DNA of 51,577 bases. It comes from JAZGER01 sp036480335. Lineage in GTDB: Bacteria; Pseudomonadota; Gammaproteobacteria; DSM-19610. The DNA is taken from the NCBI GenBank assembly GCA_036480335.1, contig JAZGGH010000064.1, positions 1 through 51,577 of the forward strand. The letters are read 5' to 3'. Below the pieces are notes generated by a model. The model saw only the letters and a program-made list of their open reading frames with translations, had not been told where the DNA came from and did no database searches. Both the position numbers and the translations under genes were made by a program. Every line of letters begins with the position of its first letter. Within the stretch, counting starts at the first letter, position 1. Below are positions 31,120 through 39,589 of this stretch, one piece after another.

Positions 31120-31874
31120 CGCTTGCCCACATTCAATGTAACGGCATAATGGATCGTCTCGACATCATCCGCCAATATCGCATGAAATGCTAACGGTACA
31201 TGGATACGATCAGTCAGTAATGACAACGAACCACTGACTGTCCACTTGCCTGAATCGAGCTCATCAAATACCTCGAGGATTTCATCATCAGCCAGGCGTT
31301 GAAACATACGTACTCTGGCTGGCAGAACTAGATAGCGGGATGTATCCGGGTAACGCTGGCGTAATACTGCAGGATCGGTACCTGCATCAATGGCAACCAG
31401 TCGAGAACCTTCTGTCTTCATCGTCTGCAAAGATTCCTCCCGGTACTCGATTTGCTGGAATGTTGCTTCATTTATTTCCAGACTTTCACGCAACTTGCGA
31501 ATCTCATCGGCCTCTTCTGCCAGCGCAGCCTGCCACGCTGCCCCATCAAATTCCAGTACTACCCAGGCTTTACGTGGTAATGGCCTGCGGCCCGGTTTAT
31601 TTTTCAGCGCGAACCCCAGATTGCGCAATTTATCAGCATCCAGCCAGGCTGGAGAATAGGCACTGGAATCCAGTTGCAGCCGACAGGCAATACCGTTATT
31701 TTCTTCCCTGGTTTTGTGACGGGGATAATGCTGGCTAATCAGCGAACACTCACGCTCACTAAGTACCACACTCGCCTCCGGTACTCCTGAACGGTTCCAT
31801 GCCACACCAGCCAATACTGCCGCATTGACTATAATGATCAGTAACAGAGCGGCAAAAAGGTAACGTTTTCTCAT
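31077..31874 (-). CDS. DUF4824 family protein, membrane-anchored
   Basis: A 265-residue protein with a single N-terminal membrane segment (YLFAALLLIIIVNAAVLAGV) and a large periplasmic part. It looks like the DUF4824 family: SERECSLISQHYP, ALKNKPGRRPLPRKAWVVLE and a C-terminal IHYAVTLNVGKRYEGWI. Two cysteines (REC...IACRLQLD) could form a disulfide. The start overlaps the end of the DUF2157 gene by 4 bp, so they form a translationally coupled pair, a combination I recall as recurrent in gammaproteobacteria. Function unknown. Its tail overlaps mtfA by 43 bp. Confidence 0.75.
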   Translation of the reverse strand: MRKRYLFAALLLIIIVNAAVLAGVAWNRSGVPEASVVLSERECSLISQHYPRHKTREENNGIACRLQLDSSAYSPAWLDADKLRNLGFALKNKPGRRPLPRKAWVVLEFDGAAWQAALAEEADEIRKLRESLEINEATFQQIEYREESLQTMKTEGSRLVAIDAGTDPAVLRQRYPDTSRYLVLPARVRMFQRLADDEILEVFDELDSGKWTVSGSLSLLTDRIHVPLAFHAILADDVETIHYAVTLNVGKRYEGWIADFNSTLK

Positions 31875-32926
31875 GTCAGCTCCTCCTGACTACAACCCCG
31901 CAGACGTTGTAACACAAACAATAACAATATCGCCATCAGACCAACAATCAGGAAAAACACATATTTCGGCATCCAGTCCCAGAACCAGTCGAACAGTTTG
32001 GTATACAGATACAACACAAAAAACGTACTGCCCAGATTCACCAGGCCCGGCCAGTGTCGACGTATGCCAAGCCAGACAACAATCGACGAAAGCACAAAGC
32101 CGGCCAACTGGTAAGCATTCTCTATCGCCTCAGTGGAAAAAGGCAGATAACTGTTTCTGCCCCAGTTCGCCATAATCAGGATAGCAATGAACACAACCAG
32201 AAGACCATAGACGCGAAAGATACCGGCAAATCCAGGGAACGCACGCTGCTCACGCAGGCCGAGCGCAAACACAACCAGACCACCGAGGATAAAGTTTTCC
32301 GGGCGTTCACCAAACGATAACCAGTACATGCCACTCCAGCTTCCTACCTCCGCCGATAACCAGGCCATTAAACACGTCAGTCCAGCCACCAAAACCAGTT
32401 TCAGGCCATAACCATAGGCCAGCAGAAAGGCGAATGCCGCCCACACCAGGAAAGCATTGGGACTGGGAGTGATGTTGAATATCTGCCCAAGCACGGATAA
32501 ATTGAGTACAAAGCAGGCCAGCGCGACCAACGATATCAGGGAGGCAAAATAGAGACTGCGCTCACGTCTGGCAGCAAAGTCTATCGCGAGCGTCATCAAT
32601 AATGGCGCAGCGATTAGTAAGCCAACTTGCAGGAAGGTACTGAAACCACCCCAGAAACGGTAAAAAAAGAAAAACACGGCAGCAGATAAAGCCAGGGCAC
32701 CAAAGAAAGATGCCAGGCGCATCCCCCAGGATAGGCGTTTCTGGTCGTGACTGGTATCAATATCGAATTCTGCTGCAAACTGTTGCAGCAAACTCGAATG
32801 GTATTGCTGAATATCGGCTTGCAGCGCTGCATTCGACGACAGAATACCGGCACCCTGTAATGCCATTGCTTCAGACTGGTAGGCTCGAATCTGGTCTGCA
32901 CGCAGCTGCGCTTCCTGCTTATTCAT
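31871..32926 (-). CDS. DUF2157 family multi-pass membrane protein
   Basis: A 351-residue membrane protein. A hydrophilic N-terminal domain of about 70 residues (QADIQQYHSSLLQQFAAEFD), typical of DUF2157, is followed by about ten transmembrane segments, for example LASFFGALALSAAVFFFFY and AFLVWAAFAFLLAYGYGLKL. Motifs such as GLRRHWPG-like (GIRRHWPGLVNLGSTFFVLY) and FWDWMPKYVFFLIVGLMAIL near the C-terminus match the family. It is the first gene of the pair with DUF4824. Biochemical role unknown. Divergent from yceI across a 113-bp AT-rich gap likely to hold both promoters. Confidence 0.8.
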   Translation of the reverse strand: MNKQEAQLRADQIRAYQSEAMALQGAGILSSNAALQADIQQYHSSLLQQFAAEFDIDTSHDQKRLSWGMRLASFFGALALSAAVFFFFYRFWGGFSTFLQVGLLIAAPLLMTLAIDFAARRERSLYFASLISLVALACFVLNLSVLGQIFNITPSPNAFLVWAAFAFLLAYGYGLKLVLVAGLTCLMAWLSAEVGSWSGMYWLSFGERPENFILGGLVVFALGLREQRAFPGFAGIFRVYGLLVVFIAILIMANWGRNSYLPFSTEAIENAYQLAGFVLSSIVVWLGIRRHWPGLVNLGSTFFVLYLYTKLFDWFWDWMPKYVFFLIVGLMAILLLFVLQRLRGCSQEELT

Positions 32927-33039
32927 AATAAATAATTCTACTGCCGTTGAAATAAACCATTGTACCCCTATAATCTTATTATCTTTCTCTTATATAATGA
33001 TATGCTTATTTATATTGTATCAATGCAGGTTGAACGCAT

Positions 33040-33705
33040 ATGCATCATTTATTCAGATTATTGTTTTTATTCGTCCTGCTCCTGACGGCTTCAGGAACTG
33101 TATGGTCAGATGAGCCTGATCTTTGCTCAGCTTTTAAGAATAGCAATATAAACAATGAGTTACTTGGTAACATGCTATCAGCCGCCAAACATGGACAGCT
33201 TTACCAAATTCAGAAAAAAAGCTCACAGGTAGGCTTCTGTGTCGACAGTAAACTGGCGACAATCAAGGGAAAATTCACCGAATTTGAAGGTGGAATAACC
33301 CTTTCTCCGGAAGCAAACAGCAATGGCAAAGCGATGATCCTGATCCAGGCTAAGAGTCTGGACACTGAGAATGGCCTGATCAGCACTATCATTAAAAGTG
33401 AGCAGTTTTTCGATGTAAAGAACCATCCCGAGGTGCTATTTGTCAGTCGCGGCTTTAAATGGACCGGGCGCGATACTGCCATTTTACAGGGCGACCTGAC
33501 CTTGCGCGGAGTCACCAGACGCGTGACTTTCAATGTCCTGTTATCCGTCCTGGAAAATCATCCGGCAGCACAGGCGCAGAAAATTCTCGTTAAAGCCACC
33601 ACCGTTCTCAACAGAACTGAATTTGGCATGAAAACCCTGCCCGTTCTGGTCAATAAGGAAGTCAAACTGTGCTTGAGCGTTGAAGCATTGCGATACTCAT
33701 CCTGA
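33040..33705 (+). CDS. YceI-domain exported protein
   Basis: A 221-residue exported protein with a signal peptide (LLFLFVLLLTASGTVWSDEP) and the YceI lipocalin-like fold, which binds polyisoprenoids or similar lipids in characterised members. Family signs are SQVGFCVDSKLATIKGKFTE, FFDVKNHPEVLFVSRGFKW and GDLTLRGVTRRVTFNV, all in the expected order. Three to four cysteines are present (DLCSAF, GFCVDS, KLCLSV), more than usual, so a periplasmic disulfide is possible. It is monocistronic by spacing: 113 bp from the divergent DUF2157 gene and 53 bp before ybiT. Confidence 0.85.
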   Translation: MHHLFRLLFLFVLLLTASGTVWSDEPDLCSAFKNSNINNELLGNMLSAAKHGQLYQIQKKSSQVGFCVDSKLATIKGKFTEFEGGITLSPEANSNGKAMILIQAKSLDTENGLISTIIKSEQFFDVKNHPEVLFVSRGFKWTGRDTAILQGDLTLRGVTRRVTFNVLLSVLENHPAAQAQKILVKATTVLNRTEFGMKTLPVLVNKEVKLCLSVEALRYSS

Positions 33706-33758
33706 TATAATGGCTCGTTTCGGCGCGTAGCCATTAACAAACCCATCTGGACACCACC

Positions 33759-35366
33759 ATGCTTAGCACTGCGAATATCACCATGCAATTTGGGGCTAAA
33801 CCCCTGTTTGAAAATGTCTCTGTTAAATTCAGCGATGGCAATCGTTATGGCCTGATTGGTGCCAACGGTTGTGGCAAATCCACTTTTATGAAAATCCTTG
33901 GTGATGATTTAGAACCATCGGACGGTAATGTTTCCAAAGATCCGAATGAACGCATTGGTAAATTGAAGCAGGATCAGTTTGCCTACGAAAATAATACCGT
34001 TGTCGACACGGTCATCATGGGACATGAAGAGCTGTGGGCGATCAAGTTCGAACGTGATGCCATCTACGCCAATGCAGAAATGACTGAAGCCGACGGTATT
34101 CGTGCCGCCGAACTGGAAGCCGAGTTTGCGGAAATGGATGGCTACACAGCCGAAGCGCGCGCCGGTGAATTATTACTGGGTGTCGGCATTGCCATTGAAC
34201 AACACAATGGTCTGATGAGCGAAGTCGCACCTGGCTGGAAGCTGCGAGTACTGTTAGCACAGGTGCTGTTTTCCGAACCCGATATCATGCTCCTGGACGA
34301 GCCCACCAATAATCTGGATATCAATGCAATTCGCTGGCTGGAAGGCATCCTCAACGAACGTAACTGCACCATGGTCATCATTTCCCATGACCGTCATTTT
34401 CTGAACAGTGTCTGCACGCACATGGCCGACCTGGATTACGGCGAAATACGCATGTACCCCGGCAATTATGATGAATACATGACCGCAGCAACCCAGGTAT
34501 CGGAACGCCTGCAATCTGAAAATGCCCGCAAAAAAGCGCAGATTGCCGAACTCAAAAGTTTCGTCAGCCGTTTTTCAGCAAATGCTTCAAAATCCAAACA
34601 GGCAACCTCACGCGCCAAACAAATTGATAAAATCAAGATCGCCGAAGTCAAACCTTCAAGCCGCCAGAATCCCTACATTCGTTTTGAGCAGAACAAAAAA
34701 CTGCACCGCCTGGCACTGGAAATTAAGGGGCTAAGTAAACAGTTTGATGATGACGTCATCAAGGATCTTGATCTCACTGTTGAAGTCACCGAACGCATAG
34801 CAATCATCGGGCCCAACGGCATCGGCAAAACAACCTTACTCAAATGCCTTGCGGGAGATCTGGAAGCGACAGGCGGAACCATCAAATGGTCGGAAAATTC
34901 TGATATTGGCTATTATGCTCAGGATCATTCGGCTGATTTCGAAGAGGACAACACCCTGTTCAACTGGATGAGCCAGTGGGGTCAGGAAGGTGATGATGAA
35001 CAGGTAATCCGTGGCACACTCGGCCGCCTGCTGTTTTCTCAGGACGAGATTGAAAAATCGGTCAAGGTTATCTCCGGTGGTGAACAGGGTCGTATGCTGT
35101 TTGGTAAATTGATGCTACAGAAAAACAACATATTATTAATGGATGAACCCACCAACCATCTTGATATGGAGTCCATCGAATCACTCAACCTCGCGCTGGA
35201 AAACTATCCTGGCACATTACTCTTTGTGAGCCATGACCGGGAATTTGTATCTTCACTGGCAACCCGCATCATTGACATGACAACAACAGGTATTATTGAT
35301 TTCCGGGGCAGCTATGAAGAATACCTGCGCAGCCAGGAAACACAGAAAAAGGCGAAGGCTTCCTGA
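33759..35366 (+). CDS. ybiT: ABC-F family ATPase YbiT
   Basis: Ribosome-associated ABC-F protein with two nucleotide-binding domains and no membrane part, 535 residues. NBD1 has Walker A GANGCGKSTF and Walker B IMLLDEPTNNLDI; NBD2 has GPNGIGKTTLLKCL, signature VISGGEQGRMLFGKL and ILLMDEPTNHLDM. Near-identity over long stretches to my memory of E. coli YbiT (for example TMQFGAKPLFENVSVKF, LASLATRIIDM region) supports this subtype rather than EttA, Uup or YheS. The inter-domain linker (FVSRFSANASKSKQATSRA) is the typical P-site tRNA interaction motif region. Followed 22 bp later by the NYN-domain gene. Confidence 0.93.
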   Translation: MLSTANITMQFGAKPLFENVSVKFSDGNRYGLIGANGCGKSTFMKILGDDLEPSDGNVSKDPNERIGKLKQDQFAYENNTVVDTVIMGHEELWAIKFERDAIYANAEMTEADGIRAAELEAEFAEMDGYTAEARAGELLLGVGIAIEQHNGLMSEVAPGWKLRVLLAQVLFSEPDIMLLDEPTNNLDINAIRWLEGILNERNCTMVIISHDRHFLNSVCTHMADLDYGEIRMYPGNYDEYMTAATQVSERLQSENARKKAQIAELKSFVSRFSANASKSKQATSRAKQIDKIKIAEVKPSSRQNPYIRFEQNKKLHRLALEIKGLSKQFDDDVIKDLDLTVEVTERIAIIGPNGIGKTTLLKCLAGDLEATGGTIKWSENSDIGYYAQDHSADFEEDNTLFNWMSQWGQEGDDEQVIRGTLGRLLFSQDEIEKSVKVISGGEQGRMLFGKLMLQKNNILLMDEPTNHLDMESIESLNLALENYPGTLLFVSHDREFVSSLATRIIDMTTTGIIDFRGSYEEYLRSQETQKKAKAS

Positions 35367-35388
35367 ACGACTCGCCGGTAATTAAGCG

Positions 35389-35862
35389 ATGAAAAAAATT
35401 GCCCTGTTTGCCGATGTGCAAAATATTTACTACACCACCCGGCAACAATACAGCAGACAATTTAATTATCGCAAACTCTGGCAACGTTTAATCTATGAAG
35501 GCGATATAGTTTCAGCAACTGCATATGCCATTCACCGAGGTGACGATAGTCAGCAAAAGTTTCAAACTGCACTGAAACACATTGGCTTTACGGTTAAGCT
35601 GAAGCCGTATATCCAGCGTAGCGATGGCTCTGCCAAAGGCGACTGGGATGTCGGTATTGCGATTGATATTATGGAAACGGCAAAGACGGTTGATACCATT
35701 ATTCTGTTATCCGGAGACGGTGACTTTGATCTGCTGCTCGACAGGATCATAGCGAATCATGGTGTCAGGGCAGAAGTCTATGGCGTTCCTGCTTTAACAG
35801 CAAACTCGCTAATACAGGCGGCCAGCATTTACCATCCGATTGATGAAGACCTGTTGCTATAA
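35389..35862 (+). CDS. NYN-domain (LabA/DUF88-like) protein, putative ribonuclease
   Basis: A 157-residue protein formed by a single NYN domain of the PIN-like nuclease superfamily. The conserved acidic residues are visible: D9 (ALFADVQNIYY), the pair in AKGDWDVGIAIDIM (about 84-97) and the cluster in LLSGDGDFDLLLD (about 105-117). These would form a metal-dependent RNase site. Related LabA proteins act in circadian output in cyanobacteria; here it is more likely an RNase of unknown target. It starts 22 bp after ybiT and may be on the same transcript, then dbpA follows 38 bp later, so three RNA/ribosome-related genes are adjacent. Confidence 0.85.
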   Translation: MKKIALFADVQNIYYTTRQQYSRQFNYRKLWQRLIYEGDIVSATAYAIHRGDDSQQKFQTALKHIGFTVKLKPYIQRSDGSAKGDWDVGIAIDIMETAKTVDTIILLSGDGDFDLLLDRIIANHGVRAEVYGVPALTANSLIQAASIYHPIDEDLLL

Positions 35863-35900
35863 CCCAAATCCATTATATTGAATTTCATGAGAACAATACA

Positions 35901-37283
35901 TTGAACCCACTTTCATTTGCTTCCCTGCCCCTGCCTTCCGAATTACAGGATAATCTGCAAGCACTCGACTACCAGGAAATGACAGAAATTCAGGCACAAA
36001 GTCTGCCGGGCATTCTGGATGGGAGAGATTTACTCGCGCAGGCAAAAACCGGCAGCGGAAAAACAGCGGCTTTTGCACTGGGAATCCTGAACCGGTTTGA
36101 CCCACAACAGTACCGCAGCCAGGCACTTGTCCTTTGCCCGACACGCGAACTCGCCGATCAGGTCGGCAAGGAAATCCGTCGGTTGGCAAGAGTCATCCCC
36201 AACACAAACATACTCACTCTGTGCGGAGGAAAACCCATCGGACCGCAGCTAGCCTCCCTGCAACGCCATCCACACATTGTCGTTGGCACGCCAGGCCGGG
36301 TATTGAAACATCTGGGCAAAGGCTCGCTGAAACTTGATGCTTTGAATATTCTGGTTCTGGATGAAGCCGACCGGATGCTGGATATGGGTTTTTCGGAAGA
36401 CATTATGCAAATCATCGAATACACACCGCAACAAAGACAGACGCTGTTATTTTCTGCCACCTACCCGGATGAAATCACTGCCGTCAGCAAGGCAATCCAG
36501 CAATCACCCGTGAATATTCGTATCGAAAGCCTGCATGACAACAAAAAAATCAAACAGGTCTTTTATGAAATACAAAAAGGCGAAAGAACGCAAACCTTAA
36601 TCTCCCTGCTACAACACTACCAGCCAGACTCCAGCGTGGTGTTCTGTAATCGCAAACAACAATGCCAGGAACTGGCATCTGCATTATGGCAACAGGGCTT
36701 TCATGCACTGGCGCTGCACGGTGATCTGGAGCAAAAAGAGCGTGATCAGACACTGATACAGTTTTCCAACAAAAGCAGCTCCATCCTGATTGCCACCGAT
36801 GTTGCTGCCCGTGGTCTGGATATCAAGGATCTACAGGCCGTTATTAATTTTGAGCTATCCCCTGATCCCGAGATTCATATACACCGTATCGGACGCACAG
36901 GACGCGCCGGTAAAGAAGGCCTTGCCCTCAGTCTTTTTATGCCCTCCGAAGCAAGAAAGGTTGCAGCGATTGAAGACTATCAAAACAATCCAGCCCACAT
37001 TGAAAAAACCCAGACCCTGAAAACCCGAGAACATTTCAAACTCAGCCCAGCGATGGTGACACTCTGTATTCAGGCTGGCCGAAAAAACAAACTGCGCGCA
37101 GGTGACATACTCGGTGCATTAACTGCCGACACAAATCTGAGCGGCAAACAAATCGGAAAAATCGACATCCTTGACACGATAGCTTTTGTTGCTATCGAAC
37201 GCCCGGCAGCAAAACAGGCACTGAAGATTCTCAGCGAAGGGAACATCAAGGGGCGTCGTTTCAAAGTGCGTAAGTTACGTTAG
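35901..37283 (+). CDS. dbpA: DEAD-box RNA helicase DbpA
   Basis: ATP-dependent RNA helicase that acts on 23S rRNA hairpin 92 during large-subunit assembly. The core motifs are intact: Q-motif (MTEIQAQSLPGI), Walker A AKTGSGKTAAF, PTRELADQ, TPGR, DEAD (LVLDEADRMLDMGF), SAT (LLFSATYPDE), ATDVAARGLDIK and HRIGRTGRAG. The C-terminal RNA-binding domain (MVTLCIQAGRKNKLRAGDIL to KGRRFKVRKLR) is the specific DbpA signature. The length of 460 residues matches. The start is TTG at 35901; an ATG 14 bp upstream is in another frame and ends at once. Its last bases overlap the convergent hydrolase gene. Confidence 0.92.
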   Translation: MNPLSFASLPLPSELQDNLQALDYQEMTEIQAQSLPGILDGRDLLAQAKTGSGKTAAFALGILNRFDPQQYRSQALVLCPTRELADQVGKEIRRLARVIPNTNILTLCGGKPIGPQLASLQRHPHIVVGTPGRVLKHLGKGSLKLDALNILVLDEADRMLDMGFSEDIMQIIEYTPQQRQTLLFSATYPDEITAVSKAIQQSPVNIRIESLHDNKKIKQVFYEIQKGERTQTLISLLQHYQPDSSVVFCNRKQQCQELASALWQQGFHALALHGDLEQKERDQTLIQFSNKSSSILIATDVAARGLDIKDLQAVINFELSPDPEIHIHRIGRTGRAGKEGLALSLFMPSEARKVAAIEDYQNNPAHIEKTQTLKTREHFKLSPAMVTLCIQAGRKNKLRAGDILGALTADTNLSGKQIGKIDILDTIAFVAIERPAAKQALKILSEGNIKGRRFKVRKLR

Positions 37284-38101
37284 CCAGCCGAAACCGGTGC
37301 ACACCATTCTTCGATCAAGGTTACCGCTTTTTTTCTACACGCCAGTCTGACGTGGTCGCTCTTTTCCAAAACATGGAAATCAACACTATCATTCTGCTCT
37401 AGCAACTTTCGCGCCGCGCCAAGCAGAGGATCTTCAGCACCAACGATCAGGCGTAAAGGTATCGTTAACTGTGCAAGTTCAGCACGCGAGACAGCCAGTT
37501 CGCTCAAGCTTTTAACTACCGCATGCAGCACATGCCTGTTATTCATACGCTGTACAAACTGGTACTCTACCCATGTCTCGAAGCGATTCGGTAAACCGAT
37601 CGCATCATCAAATACAGTCAACACAGATCGATACGGTGCATGTTGCAGAAAATTATCCGCCCACTGCTCCAGATTTTTAAACAATAGAGCATCCGCAGAA
37701 TCTACCCAGCCAGACGCCAGCAACACCGCCCGGTCAATACGCTGCGGGTATAGAATGCAGGTTTTCAGTGCGATAAAGCCGCCTAGCGAATACCCCGCTA
37801 GATGGGTTTTTTCAATTCCCAAATGGTCCAGTAGTGCCGGCACATCCTGCGCCAGCTCAAGTCCATACTGCTCGATCTGCCGTGGTTTACTGCTGCGACC
37901 GTGTCCGCGCAAATCCAGAGTAATGACACGATAGCGCCTCGCCAGCCTGCGCAACCACCCACAATAACGCCAGTTCATATCGGCATTGACTGCCAGCCCG
38001 TGTAATAACAAAAGCGGCTGCCCCTGCCCCTGTAGCGTATAGTGCAGACACACACCTCCTGGGCGTTTGCAAATTCCATGCTGCCGAGCTGGCATTTTCA
38101 T
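37280..38101 (-). CDS. Alpha/beta-hydrolase
   Basis: A serine hydrolase of the alpha/beta fold, 273 residues from the ATG at 38101 (a second ATG at 38095 is equally possible). The oxyanion-region LLLLHGLAVNADMNW, the strand VITLDLRGHGRSSKP, the nucleophile elbow LAGYSLGGFIALK, the acid region LIVGAEDPLLGAARKL and the catalytic histidine in EKSDHVRLACRKK are all present. Substrate not determinable; the RGHGRSSKP loop is common in esterases, epoxide hydrolases and C-C hydrolases. It begins within a few bases of the preceding membrane-protein stop, so the two genes are probably co-transcribed. Confidence 0.85.
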   Translation of the reverse strand: MKMPARQHGICKRPGGVCLHYTLQGQGQPLLLLHGLAVNADMNWRYCGWLRRLARRYRVITLDLRGHGRSSKPRQIEQYGLELAQDVPALLDHLGIEKTHLAGYSLGGFIALKTCILYPQRIDRAVLLASGWVDSADALLFKNLEQWADNFLQHAPYRSVLTVFDDAIGLPNRFETWVEYQFVQRMNNRHVLHAVVKSLSELAVSRAELAQLTIPLRLIVGAEDPLLGAARKLLEQNDSVDFHVLEKSDHVRLACRKKAVTLIEEWCAPVSAG

Positions 38102-38103
38102 TA

Positions 38104-38985
38104 TCAATCAGGCCTGAATCTTAGAGCCATTGCCACAAGTCGCATACTTAACCAGAGAAACAGTAACGGCAATAAAACCGTCTGCACAATAAATACCACC
38201 ATTAAATGAATCGTATGTTCTGTCGTGGTACTCGCCAGTTTTTTTATGGTCTCAACCCGTTTCTGTACATTCAGCATCTCAGTCGTTGATTTATAGGCTT
38301 TGTTGAAACTTTCAAACCAGGGAGACAGGGCCGTCTTCTTTTCCGGTTGTTTAGATTGCGCATTCAAATTGCCGATACGCTGCGTGGTCTTTTCCAGTTC
38401 GGCGCTGGCTGTTTTATATTCATCTTCAAGAAAATAGTGATACAGGGCCGCATTAGTCAATGCCATTAACGGAATCAAAAAACGCAATAACACAAGCACA
38501 GCAGCGATTCGATAAAGCCACTGACGCCATACCACAGACGACTGCGAACGTCGCCACCAGACTGCCAACAGAACAAGCAACAGGACAGCAGCAAGAGCAA
38601 ATGAAAGACTCGATGAAGAAAACACCTTCAACAGCATTGACTGAATACCCAACGAGGTACTGCTGACCAACATCACCCAGGAAAAACGTTCAATCAGGTC
38701 ATTCACTGGATCAAGAATCTGACCGGGTGTAAAAATCACCCCGACACCGGCAGGCTCAACGGCCACTTCTGTTCCCTGAACCACTGAAATCACACCATTC
38801 AAACCGCGAGCAATACCAAAGGTCAGCAATGCGCGTTTGAAACTGTCATTCGTATACTGTTCGCCCATCTCATCAAGTGGCCCAAGCAGAGCAACAGCCG
38901 CAGTTGCCACAAGAATAAAAGACAGAATCACCCTCAAAATGAGACTTTTTTCCTGGCCTGTATCTATCGTTTGCTGATCACTCAT
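38104..38985 (-). CDS. Conserved multi-pass membrane protein
   Basis: A 293-residue membrane protein with about four or five helices: LRVILSFILVATAAVALLGP at the N-terminus, LSFALAAVLLLVLLAVWW and IAAVLVLLRFLIPLMALTNA in the middle and MVVFIVQTVLLPLLFLWLSM at the end. Between the third and last is a charged, coiled-coil-like soluble stretch of about 70 residues (TASAELEKTTQRIGNLNAQS). The start is placed at ATG 38985, which has a GGAAG ribosome site, rather than at an upstream TTG. The family is conserved in my memory of gammaproteobacteria but I cannot name a function. It lies immediately upstream of the hydrolase gene. Confidence 0.75.
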   Translation of the reverse strand: MSDQQTIDTGQEKSLILRVILSFILVATAAVALLGPLDEMGEQYTNDSFKRALLTFGIARGLNGVISVVQGTEVAVEPAGVGVIFTPGQILDPVNDLIERFSWVMLVSSTSLGIQSMLLKVFSSSSLSFALAAVLLLVLLAVWWRRSQSSVVWRQWLYRIAAVLVLLRFLIPLMALTNAALYHYFLEDEYKTASAELEKTTQRIGNLNAQSKQPEKKTALSPWFESFNKAYKSTTEMLNVQKRVETIKKLASTTTEHTIHLMVVFIVQTVLLPLLFLWLSMRLVAMALRFRPD

Positions 38986-39067
38986 AGTTGCTTCCAAAAT
39001 ATATTAATGTGTGCCTGCTATATTATACAGTACACTCAATTTCCCTTATCTGAAAAGAGAATATGAT

Positions 39068-39577
39068 ATGCGAACTTCACTGATTGCTTTTTCCTGCCTT
39101 GCCATTGCAACTGCCTGTACGGCTGATTCAGTACCCCCTTCGCCTGTAGGTATTGATTTTCCGGCTGGCTACCAGGACTGGCGGGTAATTTCTATCTCAC
39201 ACCGTATCGACAACAAAACCCTGCGGGTTATCCTGGGTAACGATACCGCCATTGAGGCTTCTCGCGCTGGTAAAACAAACCCCTGGCCAGACGGCAGTAT
39301 TTTAGGAAAAGTGGTCTGGAAAGAACAGGCAAAACCCAGCTGGCCTGCCGCCATTGCTCCAAATGAACTGGTACATGCTGAATTCATGTTCAAAGATGCA
39401 AAAAAATATGCCGAAAATGGCACTGGCTGGGGTTGGGCCCGCTGGGTTGGTATGCAACAGACACCCTTTGGCAACGATGCGAAAGCAGATCAGGAATGCA
39501 TTGCCTGCCATACACCGGTAAAAGGTAATGACTGGGTATTTACCACACCTGCACCGTTACCGCCTGTACAGAAATAG
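39068..39577 (+). CDS. Cytochrome P460-family protein
   Basis: Periplasmic c-type haem protein of 169 residues with a signal peptide (LIAFSCLAIATACTADSVPP; the C at the cleavage region might make it a lipoprotein) and one haem-binding CxxCH (QECIACHTPVK) near the C-terminus. The segments VDFPAGYQDW-like (IDFPAGYQDWRVISISHRID), LRVILGNDTAIEASRAGKTN and GWGWARWVGMQQTPFG match the P460 family. In ammonia oxidisers and methanotrophs, cytochrome P460 oxidises hydroxylamine using a Lys-haem crosslink; related members are c'-beta cytochromes. The ATG at 39068 after AAGAGA is chosen over the upstream in-frame start at 39011, which would add 19 residues before the signal peptide. mtnA follows 12 bp later. 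Confidence 0.88.
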   Translation: MRTSLIAFSCLAIATACTADSVPPSPVGIDFPAGYQDWRVISISHRIDNKTLRVILGNDTAIEASRAGKTNPWPDGSILGKVVWKEQAKPSWPAAIAPNELVHAEFMFKDAKKYAENGTGWGWARWVGMQQTPFGNDAKADQECIACHTPVKGNDWVFTTPAPLPPVQK

Positions 39578-39589
39578 AATAACTATTTT

